Positions 34,691 through 47,828 of a stretch of DNA of 64,000 bases are shown piece after piece; positions within the stretch are counted from its first letter, which is position 1; each line of letters starts with the position of its first letter. The position numbers and the translations under genes are program-made. Source of the DNA: Cyclina sinensis (taxonomy: Eukaryota; Mollusca; Bivalvia; Venerida; Veneridae); assembly GCA_012932295.1 (NCBI GenBank), contig JAAONU010000016.1:27589290-27653289 (forward strand). Reading direction: 5' to 3'. The notes below the pieces were generated by a model. It was not told the DNA's origin. It ran no database searches and was given only the letters and a program-made list of their open reading frames with translations.

Positions 34691-37502
34691 AAAGTTTCAT
34701 TAATATTTAAGCACAACAAATATTGCAATAAACAGAGCAAGAATCAGAAAGAAATGTCTTGAACCTTTACTGAAAGATTAAAAAGCTATTGAAAAGTACA
34801 ATCAGCACGAACTAGTTTCCAACAATTGTAAAAAATGTTTTTACCTTATACTAAAAATATTCATTCAATGACTTCCATATGTATTTTGTACAGTCAATAC
34901 ATTTCAATGGCTTTCCGTCCATCTGTATGCATTGTTCATGTTCCAAATTCTAGCAAAATAAAGCATGCTTGAAATTTGAAAAATGAAGAGTTTTTTAATT
35001 GTTAAAACGCACTTGCAAATTGATGTGTTAAGAAATGTTTTTACAATCTCTTAAACCAATGAAGAAATGTTCATTTTTCTGAGTTTCATAAAAAGTGTAT
35101 ATTTTATTAGACCGAAACAACCTTATTCTGACAGAACTGTATTTTAACGTTATCTCTTTTGTAAATTACCATGAAAGTTAGGGTCTCTATCTTCTGTTCT
35201 GGTTTTGCCCAGGAAACACTGTTTTTCACTTAAAGCCCTGTGATGAAGTTAACACGTACTTGTATAACAATCTTTGGAATCTCAAAAATTCTTTTAACTT
35301 ATTACCGTTAAGCATAAAAAGGTGTTTGACTTTCCAAGCAATTATTTTTGTTTTTTTTTTCATATTCAGCCGCATGGCTTTGCTTTAAACAGTCTGACAA
35401 CTTTTTCTCTGCATTTTTAATATGCAGAGTATGATACAGCAATCACGGCTGGTGTTAGACAGAACATACACCAGTTGCTGCATATATAATCTCTTCAATG
35501 TTTCGCTAAAGGTTAAGGAGTTTTAACTATAAACCATCATTTCTTCTTTGAAGATGTTCAGTCTTTTCCTTTTCTATCAAACTGAACTGTAAAACACTTA
35601 ACTAATGGAAGGTAATTTTCGAGCTCAAAGAAATGTCAGGAGTGCATCCTAACACTAATTACACTGACCTTAAATCGCACTTGTAAGGACCTTGTTTTGA
35701 TACTTAAGTTTTCATTCCTAAAGAATGGATAGATGATTATGAAGTTTTGCTCTAACGAAAGCCCAACTAAGACCAGTTATAGATATCTGTACAATAAACT
35801 TTTGTTAATGATATTTTAGTGTGCGTTTTATCAATACAATTTTAAGGTTCAAGTTTATAACCAATAATCGTATTCTCTTTTTTCTTTTATGATTCATTAG
35901 TTTGTACACAAACTGACATAATTTCACTAAGCAAAAGATTCTTAAATTCGCCCTACAAGAATGAAAAAGTAAAATTAGTATCTATTTACTTAAGTTTTGT
36001 TTAGATCTATTATATTTTATGCAATCGGGTCTGTTTATAATTACTGACCACATTTTACATGTCAAGATTAAAGAAAAAAAGCTGTATTGAGACTTTTTAT
36101 GTTAATAGTGCAAAATAGAACATAGAATTGAAGCTGATGAATTTCTTGATATAAAATGAACGTCACATATAATTACAAAACTTTCTGTTATGTTTTTATT
36201 CTAAGCATATGAAAAATCTGATCTGTAAAAACCGTTAATTATCTACCAAAGAGCCAAACTCTTCCCCTAGGAATAACTATACCAGTTTTATTACCGTTAA
36301 ATCTCTCTTTCAATTAACGAGAACAGACACAATAGACAGAAATGATATATTTTTACTTTTCATGAACTGCCTAGAAAAAGCAATGACACTATTTCTTTCA
36401 TAAAAAACACACAAAAACAGACGACTTGATCTCCAGACGACTTTGAAATAACAGATTCTACCATAAAGATAAAGGATAGACTTTGCGGCAATGTTTTGCA
36501 CTCTTTAAGCAAACCATGACATCTTAATTCTTTGATGAATACACAGAAAAAATAGATTTTACTTCTGGGTTTTCTTTATTGGATAAGTAAAAGTGAATAT
36601 GGCGTCTGTAAAACGGAATTACTAGTACCTACTGTCTTTCTTTTGGAGGACAATGACAGACAAAACTGTGTTGATATTATCTGTCTTCAAATTAAATTAA
36701 CTATAATGAAATTGTACCAGAGTATGTCTTGATTTGCGATCCTAACCCTAACCATTTCAAAGTTATGGTTATAGAAAAGTTTAGCTATATAATCAGAAGT
36801 TTTCATTATGTTACTTCTTACAGCTGGTGGAGAGGCATGGGACTTGACTTCAAGCGTCATTCCTCTACAATCCAGAAAAGCTATATACACATTAAAATCA
36901 TTTTACTTTATTTTTACTTTAGGATATGCATGGCTTAAACTTTTCTTTGCGAAATTTTTTATCACATGATTTGACAGAAATTAAAATGACAGCCGATGTG
37001 CCTTTTTAAGATTTTTGAAACTGCTTAAAAATGTAAAATATTTCAATTTTTAATGTCCGAAAAATGGTTTGGACTTTCTATTCTCATAAACACTTTAAAT
37101 CACTAGGTAACTGAATGTATGTCACAAATAATGTAAGGCGAAATCCGTTTTTTTAGAAGCTGGAATTATTAACAGGCTACCCTCAGATTGCATTTTAACT
37201 TTTTATAATTGGCAGCAATATAAAAAGTTGGCTATTTTCTTTTTGTTATCAAGATAGGATCTGCTTAATTAATCTTATGAAAGTCGGTATTTACCAAACG
37301 TAAAATTTCTATTTTTGTATTTTGCATTTATAATTATGAGACATTACTGTGAAAGTTTACATATATTTTATAACTTGGAAAAAATACACACTTGCGTGAC
37401 ATATAAACAAGTACATATAGGTTTGGCTCTTAAAATGCCAACTTATCCCTTGTCTAAACTCTCGAGTCTCAGAAAATCATCAATCGCGTTACTGATTCTG
37501 TG
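34691..37502. other. Intergenic, no gene seen
   Basis: AT-rich. A short CCTAACCCTAACC at about 36743 resembles telomere repeats but is only two units long. No gene recognised. Confidence 0.45.
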
Positions 37503-37702
37503 GAAAGATTGTCTCATTTTCTTAACAATGATTTCTGTTTATCTCAATTTCGAATGAAAGACCTTAACGCACGAACTAGTCACATAAGCACATATCCCTA
37601 ATCAAGGGAGGAAATCACGATACTAATGCACCAAGCTGACTTGTAACGGATGATGTCTTTACACTTGTTAGTGATGAAATCAAACTGATTGACATTGCAA
37701 GA
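37503..37702 (+). repeat. Dispersed module, copy 2
   Basis: It shares TTGTCTCATTTTCTTA, TTTCTGTTTATCTCAATTTC, GAATGAAAGACCTTAACGCA, CGAACTAGTC, ATAAGCACATATCCCTAATC and ACTTGTAACGGATGATG with the other copies in the same order. It is more diverged in its second half. Confidence 0.75.
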
Positions 37703-39005
37703 AATCAAGTTGCAAACACTTTTAAATTTGTTCTGAGTTCTTTTTGAGGGTAAAATTAATGAATAAGAATTTCTCTGCAATTACAAAGAAAACATCTAAA
37801 AAGAAAAAGCCTAGGGTAATCAAAATAAATCATAAAAGGACGAGATCATTAAACTGTATAAAGCCATAACTTGTGTATATAAATATTTTTCGTACGGATA
37901 CAGGTATGACAAGATAAGTTTTTCTGATTGTGGATATCAACAAAGTTTTAAACTAAGGGGAGGGGGTGCGGGGTAGAAAAAAGCCCTTTTGATGTAAAAC
38001 TGTTTACTTCACTTCTATAGTTTACTGATTATATCTGCTACTTCCTCTATAAATGATATATACTAATATTTAAAATATTTTTAAGGTTAGTTGACACCTA
38101 CCTAACTAATGACGTGGATTATAAACGGGGTTATGCAGATGGAGCTTAAAAGATTATGACTGAATCCTTATTACCTTTGTTCTGTAAGAATAAAAGGAAA
38201 ATATAGAATTCCGGAGGTGATATTTACGAGTCTTCTTTCTGACAATTTAATTTATAATTATTTGCAACCGTCATTTTCTCCTCCTACCACGATTCAGGAA
38301 AAAAGACAAAACAAAACAACAACAAAACAAAACTACAACAACAACAAAACAAAACAAAAACATCATTTGTGTACAAAAGAGAGAAATTGAAACTATCCTA
38401 AACATCACTGAAAGTGCAATAAATGTACAACTAAACGGCTACTTCATGATCTGTAAGCACTTATTTATCCATACGCAGTCCTGCTGAAAGTACCGACCCT
38501 TGTGCGTTCTAAAATGCTATGAGCCCGCCCGCCAATTTTGTCAGATATTATACGTTGAGACAGTACAGAATGTTTTATTTCGACGATAAATTCTCCATTG
38601 TCAAAAACAGATATTATATTACATTTTCAGTTGTTTTTTTTCAGTTTACATTTCGAAGTTGTCGTATGAAGAAATCTAAATATAACTGTGAAAAGGTATT
38701 GTATGCTCACACACTAAGGATCCTAAGGATACAGCTAACAAGGGGTGATAAAAAGCCATAAACTTTATTCGAAACACAATTAGCTGTTCAATAACCTTTT
38801 ACACCTTTTTAGAATGTCTCAGGTATCTTTAGTCACCAAAACCAAATCGAATGAAAGCAATGTTATTCTTACTGAAAAAATAAAAAATCAAGTTGTTCTT
38901 TCTTTGCTTTTATGTTCCCCTAAATAATAATTATAACAATATAAACACGCATCTCGTACAATTTCAATGGTCTTGTACCACGCTGTCGATTTGCAGGAAT
39001 ATATG
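37703..39005. other. Intergenic with a CAA/CAAAA simple repeat
   Basis: AT-rich. It contains a G-rich patch GGGGAGGGGGTGCGGGG at about 37958 and a purely A/C simple repeat of CAAAA and CAA units at 38299-38361. No gene recognised. Confidence 0.5.
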
Positions 39006-39226
39006 TGTCGTTTTCTCGAGAATTTTATATGTTTCTCTTAATTTCGTATGAAAGACATTAGCACATGAACTAGTCTAATAAGCACATTGTCCTCTTTTAT
39101 AAAGAGTTTCGCTAATAATGAGACATTTGCCTTATTTGTAGTAACGTATATTGCCGTGCTTCTTGTTAGTTTGATGGACTTAAAATCATTGACGAGGTTC
39201 GTTATTGCAAAAGGTCTCCGTAAATG
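39006..39226 (+). repeat. Dispersed module, copy 3
   Basis: It carries CGTATGAAAGACATTAGCAC, ATGAACTAGTCTAATAAGCA, AATGAGACATTTGCCTTATT, GTGCTTCTTGTTAGTTTGAT and AAAATCATTGACGAGG in the module's order and orientation (+). Confidence 0.8.
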
Positions 39227-41874
39227 AAATCAGAACGATTCAAGTCAAACCTGCTAAAATGTCGGAAATATTGTTATTAACTAAATGACTGATGAGATTA
39301 TTGTTACATATTTTATGACCGTTCCCTTTATGTCTAACCTGTTTCTAAGTAATGAAACATATCTGCTTTAGAAAATGTTTTTGTCTATATTTTAATCCGA
39401 AAATAAACATATCGGACATGACGTTTTGTGCAAGTAATCATATAACAACAATTTCAGTCTCCACTTACTCAGACACAAAACCTCTATACTGGAAGTTATT
39501 GCAATTGCTCCTTTTCACTTTTATTTATAAAATTATAACACCAGTTTTACTTTATCATTCCGAAGTGGCTTTTGGAATAAAAGATGTGCACCTGTAAGAC
39601 ATTGCTTCATTTCCATCGAATAGAATATCAAAGTAGTTATTCTTGAAAGGCAAAAAAAGTTCCTTTACTAATTTGAATGTTTTCTTATCTAAACTACTGT
39701 CTTCCAAATACCTTTATGAATCCGTTAGGGCACTCATGTTTCATTTTATGCTTAAAAGTGTTCTTGCATTCAAAATAATAGCAATATGATCCAGTAAGAA
39801 AAGCTGTAAGTAGATGTCGCTTGAATTTGCTTATGTTAACCAGTAGGAAGATGCAATAACTTAAAAAGTAAATTCCCTCCAAGTTTGCATGACTACTATG
39901 GACATATAAAGAAACAATGCCGTCTGGTCTTAATGCTTGCCTGAAATTGGTTTTATGTAAATTTGCAGTAGTTTCCGACAAATTTTGAATAAATTGCATT
40001 TGGTCTGAGCTAAGTTAAACAATTTAAGGTTTAAATTTTACATGCAACACATTGAACTTGTTTGGAATGACTCGCTTCATCATACTTAGACTTATCGGCA
40101 GTGGTTTGTAACCGAACGTCATTAATATAATTTAATTAATTAATTAATTAATTAATTCCTATACAATGTTTTTTACATAGGACTCGTACTTAATCAAGGT
40201 GCCTTTTTAGGCCGTTTGTTGTTTCCTAACATTAAATGCATGTTTTTATCAATCCGGTTGGAATGATACCATGAATGAACTTCAAAAGAAGAACATGTTG
40301 CTATTGAAATTTAACTGTTGAGATTATTGATAAAAAGTGAAGATAATTGCTTAATATCCGTTAGAATGTCATTTAAATAAGAGAAAACTCAGAAAAGTTG
40401 TCTCTAGTTGAATGGAGAACAATCATTCCTTTTACACGACCTGCGTGAGTTTTACGAAAAATGTATTGAAGCAGTCGATTGATAATTTACTTCTTAAGAA
40501 CAAAAATGCTGGATAAATAAACTTCCTTCGTCTAAAGGTACAATCTTTATGGAATAAATACCTCATAATTCTGAAGGATTTGAGCAAGTAGTAGGTTTCA
40601 TTTTAAACTTAAGTTTCAGGGTTTATGTACATATCCCTATCTACAGAGCCTGTCAGTCGCCTTTTAAAGTTAAGGTTATGGTTTACGGTCATCCATTTTT
40701 TTGTCATTGACCAAAAGGGTTAAATATTAAGTTTAAGAAAGATAGGAAGGTAACCTTTTAAATTTGTTGAAATCGATTAATTATAAAAAAGGGGAAATTA
40801 TTGAAAGTAAAACTATGTAAAGAGTTTTATCTTTGACTTAGTTGTGCCAGTCTAGTGAGAACTCGTTCTCAAAACTGAGCGTGGACTTTCATGTCTGATA
40901 AGAAATTGAAAAAAAGTCATCTTAATGCGTGCTAAAGAATCTTTGTTCTTTAAGTCATCCATTTGGTACATGTATTACTAGATTACTTACATTTAAAATG
41001 TAATTTTCAGCTAACATTTTGTACACTTAATACATATGAAAAGAGTAGTTTTATTTCATAAATTCACACTGATCTACTTACATACATCTGGTGAACATTA
41101 TCATCGACGGCAAAACACAATCGCTTAGGCATATTTCCCTGTAGTATTGTCTGCGTTTCTCGGTAGACATTCTTCTTCGTCTTCTGCATCGTGTTTGATT
41201 TACCTGTAAATTTGTTTTATAAGTTTCATTCAATAAGTATTGAAATAAAGTAAGCTTAATTACGTATAGAAAAAAGGATATCGTGGTTAGTCGGTGAAAT
41301 ATATGAACAGACATTTTACCAATGTCATCATATCTGGCGCATTACTGAATTCATGTTACACCCAACGATACTGTTTGTCAGGTTCGGTATTCTGTATTCA
41401 AACAAAAATGTATTATTGGTAAACAAAATAATTCTCATTCAGAAAATACAAAAACGATTAACAATTCAAGTGATCATTTGTATCAAACGTTTCTAGTCCG
41501 AAGAAAAATATAATCTGATATTTATCACCGTGACAAATCTGATAAATGTTTTTAGAAACACCTACAGCTATTTTTACCGTAATCAAATAACACTTAATCT
41601 TAAATTTTTAATTGTGATTAATGCAAACAAGTTGATAATAATAACGAAAGAACAATAAAAATATTTTTGTCAAACACAGTGGTTTGAAATAATGCAGAGA
41701 CCGCCATCTTTAAAAAATCTAAAATCATAAATTTTCTTTACTTTTTACTTTAAAGCCAGACTGTGTCAAACACTCCGTCCATTTAATTCTTGTAAACGGT
41801 ACTTCATAAGAAACAGAAGCCAAATCGTACATCATTCAATATCATACATGATCAATCATACAGGCTTATAGGAA
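39227..41874. other. Intergenic; (TTAA)n microsatellite at 40132-40157
   Basis: AT-rich, no gene recognised. A pure TTAA tetranucleotide run of about 26 bases begins at 40132. Confidence 0.5.
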
Positions 41875-42098
41875 AGTTTGTCTCATTTTCCTGGCAATTA
41901 TATCTGTTTCTCTCACGTTTGCACGAAAGACCTTCACGTTTTTGATAGTCTAATAAGCACATATTCCTTATTAAGGGAGGAAAACGCCGTAAATAAGACA
42001 TTTAGCTTATTTGTAACGGATTACGGCGCGCTACTTGTTAGCATGATTGAATCAAGATGATTGCCGAAGGTTCTCGGTAATGGCAAAGGTCTCTGTAA
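41875..42098 (+). repeat. Dispersed module, copy 4 (best preserved)
   Basis: It contains the full order of landmarks: TTGTCTCATTTTC, TATATCTGTTTCTCTCACG, GTCTAATAAGCACATATTCC, TTATTAAGGGAGG, AAATAAGACATTTAGCTTAT, TTGTAACGGATTACGG, CTACTTGTTAGCATGATTGA and ATGATTGCCGAAGG. It is nearly colinear, without large gaps, with the oppositely oriented copy 1. Confidence 0.85.
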
Positions 42099-42717
42099 AT
42101 AAAATAAACAAGAGTCAAACGTTTCACTGGTAATTAACAGAAAGAAAGAAAAAAACATTTGTATACTTTATATTGACTTTCATTACACGTTAAGGTTAAG
42201 AAATGGTTTGAATGACATGCCATTACTGTCTTGGTTTAATTTGAGTTACTAGTTATCAAGGACACGCATGGACCACAAAGGTTTTCTGAAATTGATAAGG
42301 CTACCAAGGATAACTGTTCCAAATATCTGTTTGAATTTCTAACTTAAACAGTTAATGTTCACCTTGTAAAATCCTATTACCTGAATTCTTAATTATCTTC
42401 AAAGTAGCAATGTCGCAAAAGAACAAAGACAGTTTTCATGTAGTGCAAGAATATACATGACAATAATACACGTTGGGATTATATTTATATTTCGTTGACC
42501 TTGGTTTGTTACATTTTTTATCAGTTTCTAAAGAAATAAATTAAAATACAAGAATAGTATAAAATATTTCTTTTCTTCACACTTCAGTTTAAAAATATGT
42601 GTGCATGTAAGTCGTTTGTGAACATTCCACAAAGTTTTGTGTGAGTGTGTGTGCGTGTGTGTGTTATTTTACATTCTAACACTATCTGCAATTCGCCGAC
42701 AATAAACAAAGAAGGAA
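42099..42717. other. Intergenic; GT microsatellite at 42640-42664
   Basis: AT-rich. It ends with a short imperfect (GT)n run containing GTGTGTGTGCGTGTGTGTG. Confidence 0.5.
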
Positions 42718-42800
42718 TTGAGCGTGATATATCATAGGCAGTATAGCACGCTGAACACAAGCGCGCGCCCGCTGACGTCACTGCGAACGTTACTATTAAA
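42718..42800. promoter_or_regulatory. CpG-rich patch with a perfect CRE
   Basis: GCGCGCGCCCGC is followed immediately by the palindromic CRE TGACGTCA at 42773-42780 and then TGCGAACGTT. The patch starts with AGCGTGATATATCA, whose GTGATATATCA core recurs in the right arm of the neighbouring palindrome (about 42980), so both may belong to one mobile element. A TATA-like TTATAAATATA follows at about 42822. Confidence 0.4.
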
Positions 42801-42848
42801 TAGTGCACATACTTGCGCCCCTTATAAATATACCTACGTGTTAGAATG

Positions 42849-43022
42849 GAAATAGATTTTAACATTTTCGTGATCTACCGTCGTATATATCACGGTTTCT
42901 CGTTCATATGCATAGTTATTTAATCACTCAGGCCTACGGCCTTCGTGATTAAATTACTACGCATCTGAACTCGACACCGTGATATATCAGACGGTATATC
43001 ACTCAAACTTAAAATCTATTTC
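42849..43022. repeat. 174-bp near-perfect palindrome (foldback element)
   Basis: The outer ends GAAATAGATTTT (42849-42860) and AAAATCTATTTC (43011-43022) pair. The arms continue through ACCGTCGTATATATCACGG / ACCGTGATATATCAGACGG and TTTAATCAC / GTGATTAAA to a centre GGCC-TAC-GGCC at about 42931-42941. Mismatches are few and scattered. It has no coding capacity and is a cruciform-capable MITE or foldback unit. Confidence 0.85.
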
Positions 43023-44716
43023 CTAAGTATAAAGACGTGGTAATTGGCGGGTAAATATTTTTTACACTTTTCTTTAAATTTTGCTCTGTTTTCTCTACAA
43101 CGAAGTGAAAATGTCCAAGATTTTGCTTTGTGATATAAAAAAATTAAGTAAAAAGAATATTCCTGGCGTGAAATTCTCTTAAAAAATCGAGTTATTAAAT
43201 TACTTTTAGGCAGACATTTTTCTTCACTATTTTCCGAATTTGTTCTCATAACAATGCCATCTGTGTGGTAAGAATAAGTACTAAGCAATGTATTTGACAA
43301 CTTGAGCTCGTAAACAGTCGGCAATTTTCGAACAGCATACAACATGAAAAAGACTTTCCTATATTTTGGTCTTGTTATCTGTAGTACTTTTACAGCGGCC
43401 TAGGATTGCCTGGTGTAATTGTTGATATTTATGTTCAAGAAGCATTACATCTGGCTTCCACTTATTTGTTAACCAAAGATTTATATGGCGACTGTTAGAC
43501 GGGAAACCTCAACCAGATGTACTTTGTACTCTAAAACGTTAATCATTATTCTAACTCATTACAAGTATTTTTCTCATATTTGAAACAATGCGGACAATTA
43601 TGGATAATATAAACTACTATAACAGAGATCAAACATTTAAATATATCCTCATTTTTATGATCGTTTAATAAAACAATTTGCTTCTTCAAAGCATTGTCAA
43701 CAAAACATGCTATAATCATGTCAAGTATGGTGCAATAATCATAATGTTAGGAATGTTGTGTGTCGCCATTATTCCAGTGAATATAGTAACATGTCTGACA
43801 AATCTGGCGTTGTGAATTGTCTCTAATTTATGGCATTGGTGGAATTTTACTCAGGATTTTCTCCATCAAGTCACCACGTTAAACAGGGCAGCTGACGTCG
43901 AAATCAGTCGGTGAATACGAAACTGCGGTACTATTAAATCATTTATTAATTACAGCCCTTATATCTCTCAGAAACAATCATTTTGAATAAAGGAAATATA
44001 AAGTCAAACTGAGTCCTTATGGATTTAAGAAGTCCTGGTGAAATTCTTCACTTTTAGAAAACTGTTCAGATTTAAAATTTCAATAAATATATTTGTTAAC
44101 ATCCGATCGCGAATGGTAACAATTACTGCCGTTAAACGAAGGTTAATCATGCATTGGAGAGTATGTAGGTACAAATGCAATTCTCGAAAAACTGGCTGAG
44201 TTTGAGAACAAAACCATTTTTCATAAAAAACCGGTTCTTAGAAGAATAAAAAATAGGTATCTTTTTTCACTTAATCGCAATGAGTTAAATAAATCACATA
44301 ATTTCTGGGATGATGCAGTTGACGTTATGCTTAATGTGACAGTTTGCAGACGACAAGGCTGTCACCTTTTAAAAGACAATATCATTTCTTATAATTATAT
44401 ACCGCTGTTTCCAGCTTCACAGACAAATCATAGGAGCCTTTAGGCTGTCTTTTTTAAAGTATAGATACACGAAGAAAGCCTCGTTACAGCGTTTCACTGT
44501 ACCCTTTAAACCATTTTTATGAAAAGCAGTATACAGATTTTAAACTTTGATAAACGCTTAAGAGGCATTCTTTTACTATTTTTTCAGTACAGAAATTATT
44601 CTTAAAAAAGATTTTATTTTTCATTTTCTTAAGCAAAATATTTTCCAGAAATGGACTAGTTCTTTTATACAAGGGCCAGTTGGTTAAAATGTCATATGCA
44701 CCCTTAGAAGGAGGTG
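43023..44716. other. Intergenic, no gene seen
   Basis: AT-rich. A 109-codon minus-strand ORF at 43016-43345 abuts the palindrome but has no recognisable domain. Confidence 0.45.
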
Positions 44717-45644
44717 GATATAATACAGTGTTTAACAATATATAGAGGATGACCACGAGTGAAATATAATACTGTGCTTAACAATATATAGAGGATAACC
44801 ACGAGTGAAATATAAAACTGTGCTTAACAATATATAGAGGATAACCACGAGTGAAATATAAAACTGTGCTTAACAATATATAGAGGATAACCACGAGTGA
44901 AATATAATACTGTGCTGAACAATATATAGAGGATAACCACGAGTGAAATATAAAACTGTGCTTAACAATATATAGAGGATAACCACGAGTGAAATATAAT
45001 ACTGTGCTTAACAATATATAGAGGATAACCACGAGTGAAATATAATACTGTGCTGAACAATATATAGAGGATAACCACGAGTGAAATATAATACTGTGCT
45101 GAACAATATATAGAGGATAACCACGAGTGAAATATAAAACTGTGCTTAACAATATATAGAGGATAACCACGAGTGAAATATAAAACTGTGCTTAACAATA
45201 TATAGAGGATAACCACGAGTGAAATATAATACTGTGCTGAACAATATATAGAGGATAACCACGAGTGAAATATAAAACTGTGCTTAACAATATATAGAGG
45301 ATAACCACGAGTGAAATATAATACTGTGCTGAACAATATATAGAGGATAACCACGAGTGAAATATAATACTGTGCTTAACAATATATAGAGGATAACCAC
45401 GAGTGAAATATAATACTGTGCTGAACAATATATAGAGGATAACCACGAGTGAAATATAAAACTGTGCTTAACAATATATAGAGGATAACCACGAGTGAAA
45501 TATAATACTGTGCTTAACAATATATAGAGGATAACCACGAGTGAAATATAATACTGTGCTGAACAATATATAGAGGATAACCACGAGTGAAATATAATAC
45601 TGTGCTTAACAATATATAGAGGATAACCACGAGTGAAATATAAT
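44717..45644. repeat. 46-bp minisatellite, about 20 copies
   Basis: Head-to-tail units each contain AACAATATATAGAGGATAAC, CACGAGTGAAATATAA and a variable ACTGTGCTT/G. Two linked sites define three unit types: TAC with CTT, AAC with CTT, and TAC with CTG. AAC with CTG never occurs. The units are otherwise almost identical, so the array is young. Because 46 is not a multiple of three, several overlapping minus-strand frames stay open for up to 130 codons of low-complexity peptide. I treat these as artefacts. Confidence 0.97.
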
Positions 45645-46542
45645 TTTTATACCACGAGATGAAAATAAATCCCGTATTTATTGAAAAAAAACTTGAATTT
45701 TCTGTTTATTAATATACTTTCTTTTTTTTTTGTTCTTACGATCTCGTATTTATTGAAAAACTTTAATTTTCTGTTTATTAATACACTTTCTCTCTTTTTA
45801 TTTGACCTTACGATGCGAAAGAATTCCCCTTTAATTTTGCGTATTGGCTGAATTTAGAAGAAAGTAGTCTGGCAAGACACAGTGAAAATACGGAAAATAT
45901 GTTTCACTGCAGTGAAAAATAAATTTTTACAATGAAAATACGGAAAATGAAAATACGCATTAAATTTCATCAATATTTCTCAATATTTCATTTATAAGTA
46001 TATAATAAAAGAAGATCTAGTTTTTGTCTTCGTTTTAATAAAATGAACGAGGTTAGGACCTAAAGAATGAAACACTGTGACAAAATTACCTCTGTTTTCT
46101 CTCAGTGAATGAGAGACTTACAAGTATGTAGGTGAGAAAAACGGCACTTAGTGGGAATGAAAATTGTTTCCAATATTGTCATTATTATCTTTAAAGTCAC
46201 AAGGATTACAAAAGTTTTCCGATAACTTTTGGCAATCTGCTTAACACTGTCTTGAGATGATGTGCTACACACAGGCCATTAAATGGTACTTTTAAACGGA
46301 TACCAAGTTGAGACAACACTGTGCACTTTGGGTATTGAAAAAGAGTTATAATGAACAGAGACTTATACTTAACGGTACAGAAGACAAATATTTTTGAAAA
46401 TACAATACGATTCAACAAGTAAATACGTAACAATACTATATCATAACTTCCAATTAAGCATTTTTGCTGTTATTTCATATAATTCGGGCTTACAATAACA
46501 TCTTTTCCTTCTCGATAATAACGTTATTGATTTGAAGCTAAA
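45645..46542. other. Intergenic with a local two-copy duplication
   Basis: CGTATTTATTGAAAAA, AATTTTCTGTTTATTAATA and ACTTTCT recur in order at about 45673-45729 and 45748-45796. Around 46040-46110 the sequence resembles part of the 55.2-kb duplication (TTTTAATAAA, then TGTGACAAAATTACCT). No gene is seen. Confidence 0.5.
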
Positions 46543-46692
46543 GCGAAATATAAAACGCGAACTAGTATTGCACGTATCCCTAACTCAGAAAGATAACAAC
46601 CGAAAATAAGACATTCAGTTTCTTTGTAACGAACTTATTAGTGTCTTGTTAGTTTGATGGAATCAAAATGATTGACCAACTCTCTTTTACAG
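46543..46692 (+). repeat. Dispersed module, copy 5 (partial)
   Basis: It shares GCGAACTAGT, AATAAGACATTCAGTTTCTT, TGTAACGA, GTCTTGTTAGTTTGATGGAA and TCAAAATGATTGACC with the other copies. The first third of the module is missing or unrecognisable. Confidence 0.7.
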
Positions 46693-46876
46693 CCAACGTA
46701 AACCACGATTTTAGCACAGACTGTCCTTAATTCCGAAGAATGCTTGTTACAAACCGGAAAGCGAAAACATAGATATAAAATATTTAAATTTATGTTTTAA
46801 CAAAAATATGACAAATGCCTTGACATTTGATTCTTATTGGAATATCTGCGCATAAAATCTGTAACTACTCGTACAT
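46693..46876. other. Short intergenic spacer
   Basis: Nothing recognised. Confidence 0.4.
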
Positions 46877-47060
46877 TTAACCCATTTATGACATCCCAGT
46901 CAGTAAGACAAGTCCATTTTGAATTAAATGGTTTGTAGTGTTAATTTTCAATTTCATACTATTTAGGGAAGAAAGTCCTTTATGCAAACAGTGTAGACCC
47001 TGTGATCAGGCACTGTTTGCCTGTGTCTACTTTAACAGACGCTAGGCATTAATGGGTTAA
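46877..47060. mobile_element. MITE with TTAACCCATT ends and internal hairpin
   Basis: The left TTAACCCATTTATGAC and the reverse complement of the right end TTAACCCATTAATGCC agree at 14 of 16 bases. The interior contains the inverted pair GCAAACAGTG / CACTGTTTGC (about 46984-47021) with a nested CCTG / CAGG. The TTAA-CCC ends and central hairpin resemble the element at 10443-10657, so the two may be related families. Confidence 0.7.
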
Positions 47061-47754
47061 GTATAAAAGATAACTATGTATCCAAACATTGTTTGGTACA
47101 AAGAAAAATGTAAAACTATGTGTTAAGGAATATAACAAAAAATAGTCGGAAATGTGTAGGCTATATGCAACTTTATTTGTTATGTTGCACTCATATGTAA
47201 AATGTACAACAGATTTCAGCTAGCTCAACATCTTTCAGAAATTAACTGTGGTTGTCAATATCTAACGTAGATTAAAGTCCAGGAAACTACATACTTCCAG
47301 TTTTGTTCTCTCAAATAAAATTACGAAATATTTAGGTCAGTGATGTAGCATGATGGATTTTCACTGTTGAAAATGTCTAATTAACAAACTTACATCTTGA
47401 ATTTTGTCTCAGTGTTGACCTTGATACATTTTGAAGTTCATTGTGCGAGGTAACGAAACCTGGTAAGCTAATACAGAATGTGTATTAATGTTGAATGAAT
47501 TGACAAACTACTAAATCACTTTAAAGCCATCACAGAAAAATTCCACTGAAAACATTATGTATATATAGAAAATAAATGAAGAAAATAATAGTCTATATTG
47601 AAATCGAGGTTACTCGAAATTGTCCAGTTTACTTTACTGTGTCCACTATGCTATTATTCATTTATACTTCTACCTGACTTATTTTTGTTTACACAGCCAC
47701 TGCGCAGGTAATGGCAATCCTTAACAGGAAGATGCAATACATCAGGAAAAATCC
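47061..47754. other. Intergenic, no gene seen
   Basis: AT-rich sequence without recognised features. Confidence 0.45.
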
Positions 47755-47828
47755 TGGTTCTCAAAGGACTCGAACGCAAACCAACGACAAAACTCCAACC
47801 CTCCAGACCAGTGAGCCAAGCAATCGAT
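47755..47828 (-). repeat. tRNA-like SINE head (relic, minus strand)
   Basis: On the minus strand, CTTGGCTCACTGGTCTGG (A-box) and GCGTTCGAGTCC (near-consensus B-box) are spaced as in a tRNA. The acceptor and anticodon stems are not maintained. Confidence 0.5.

Noticed and set aside
36740..36756. Telomere-like CCTAACCCTAACC
   Set aside because: Only two units; it falls within the chance range.
43016..43345. 109-codon minus-strand ORF next to the palindrome
   Set aside because: It looked like a possible transposon-encoded protein, but no motif supports this and its 3' end overlaps the palindrome arm.
44778..45538. Overlapping minus-strand ORFs of 84-130 codons rich in ILYIV/STVLYF
   Set aside because: They lie wholly within the 46-bp array. 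Because 46 is not a multiple of three, the same peptide appears in all frames. They use non-ATG starts and end at the array's own stops. This is a repeat artefact.
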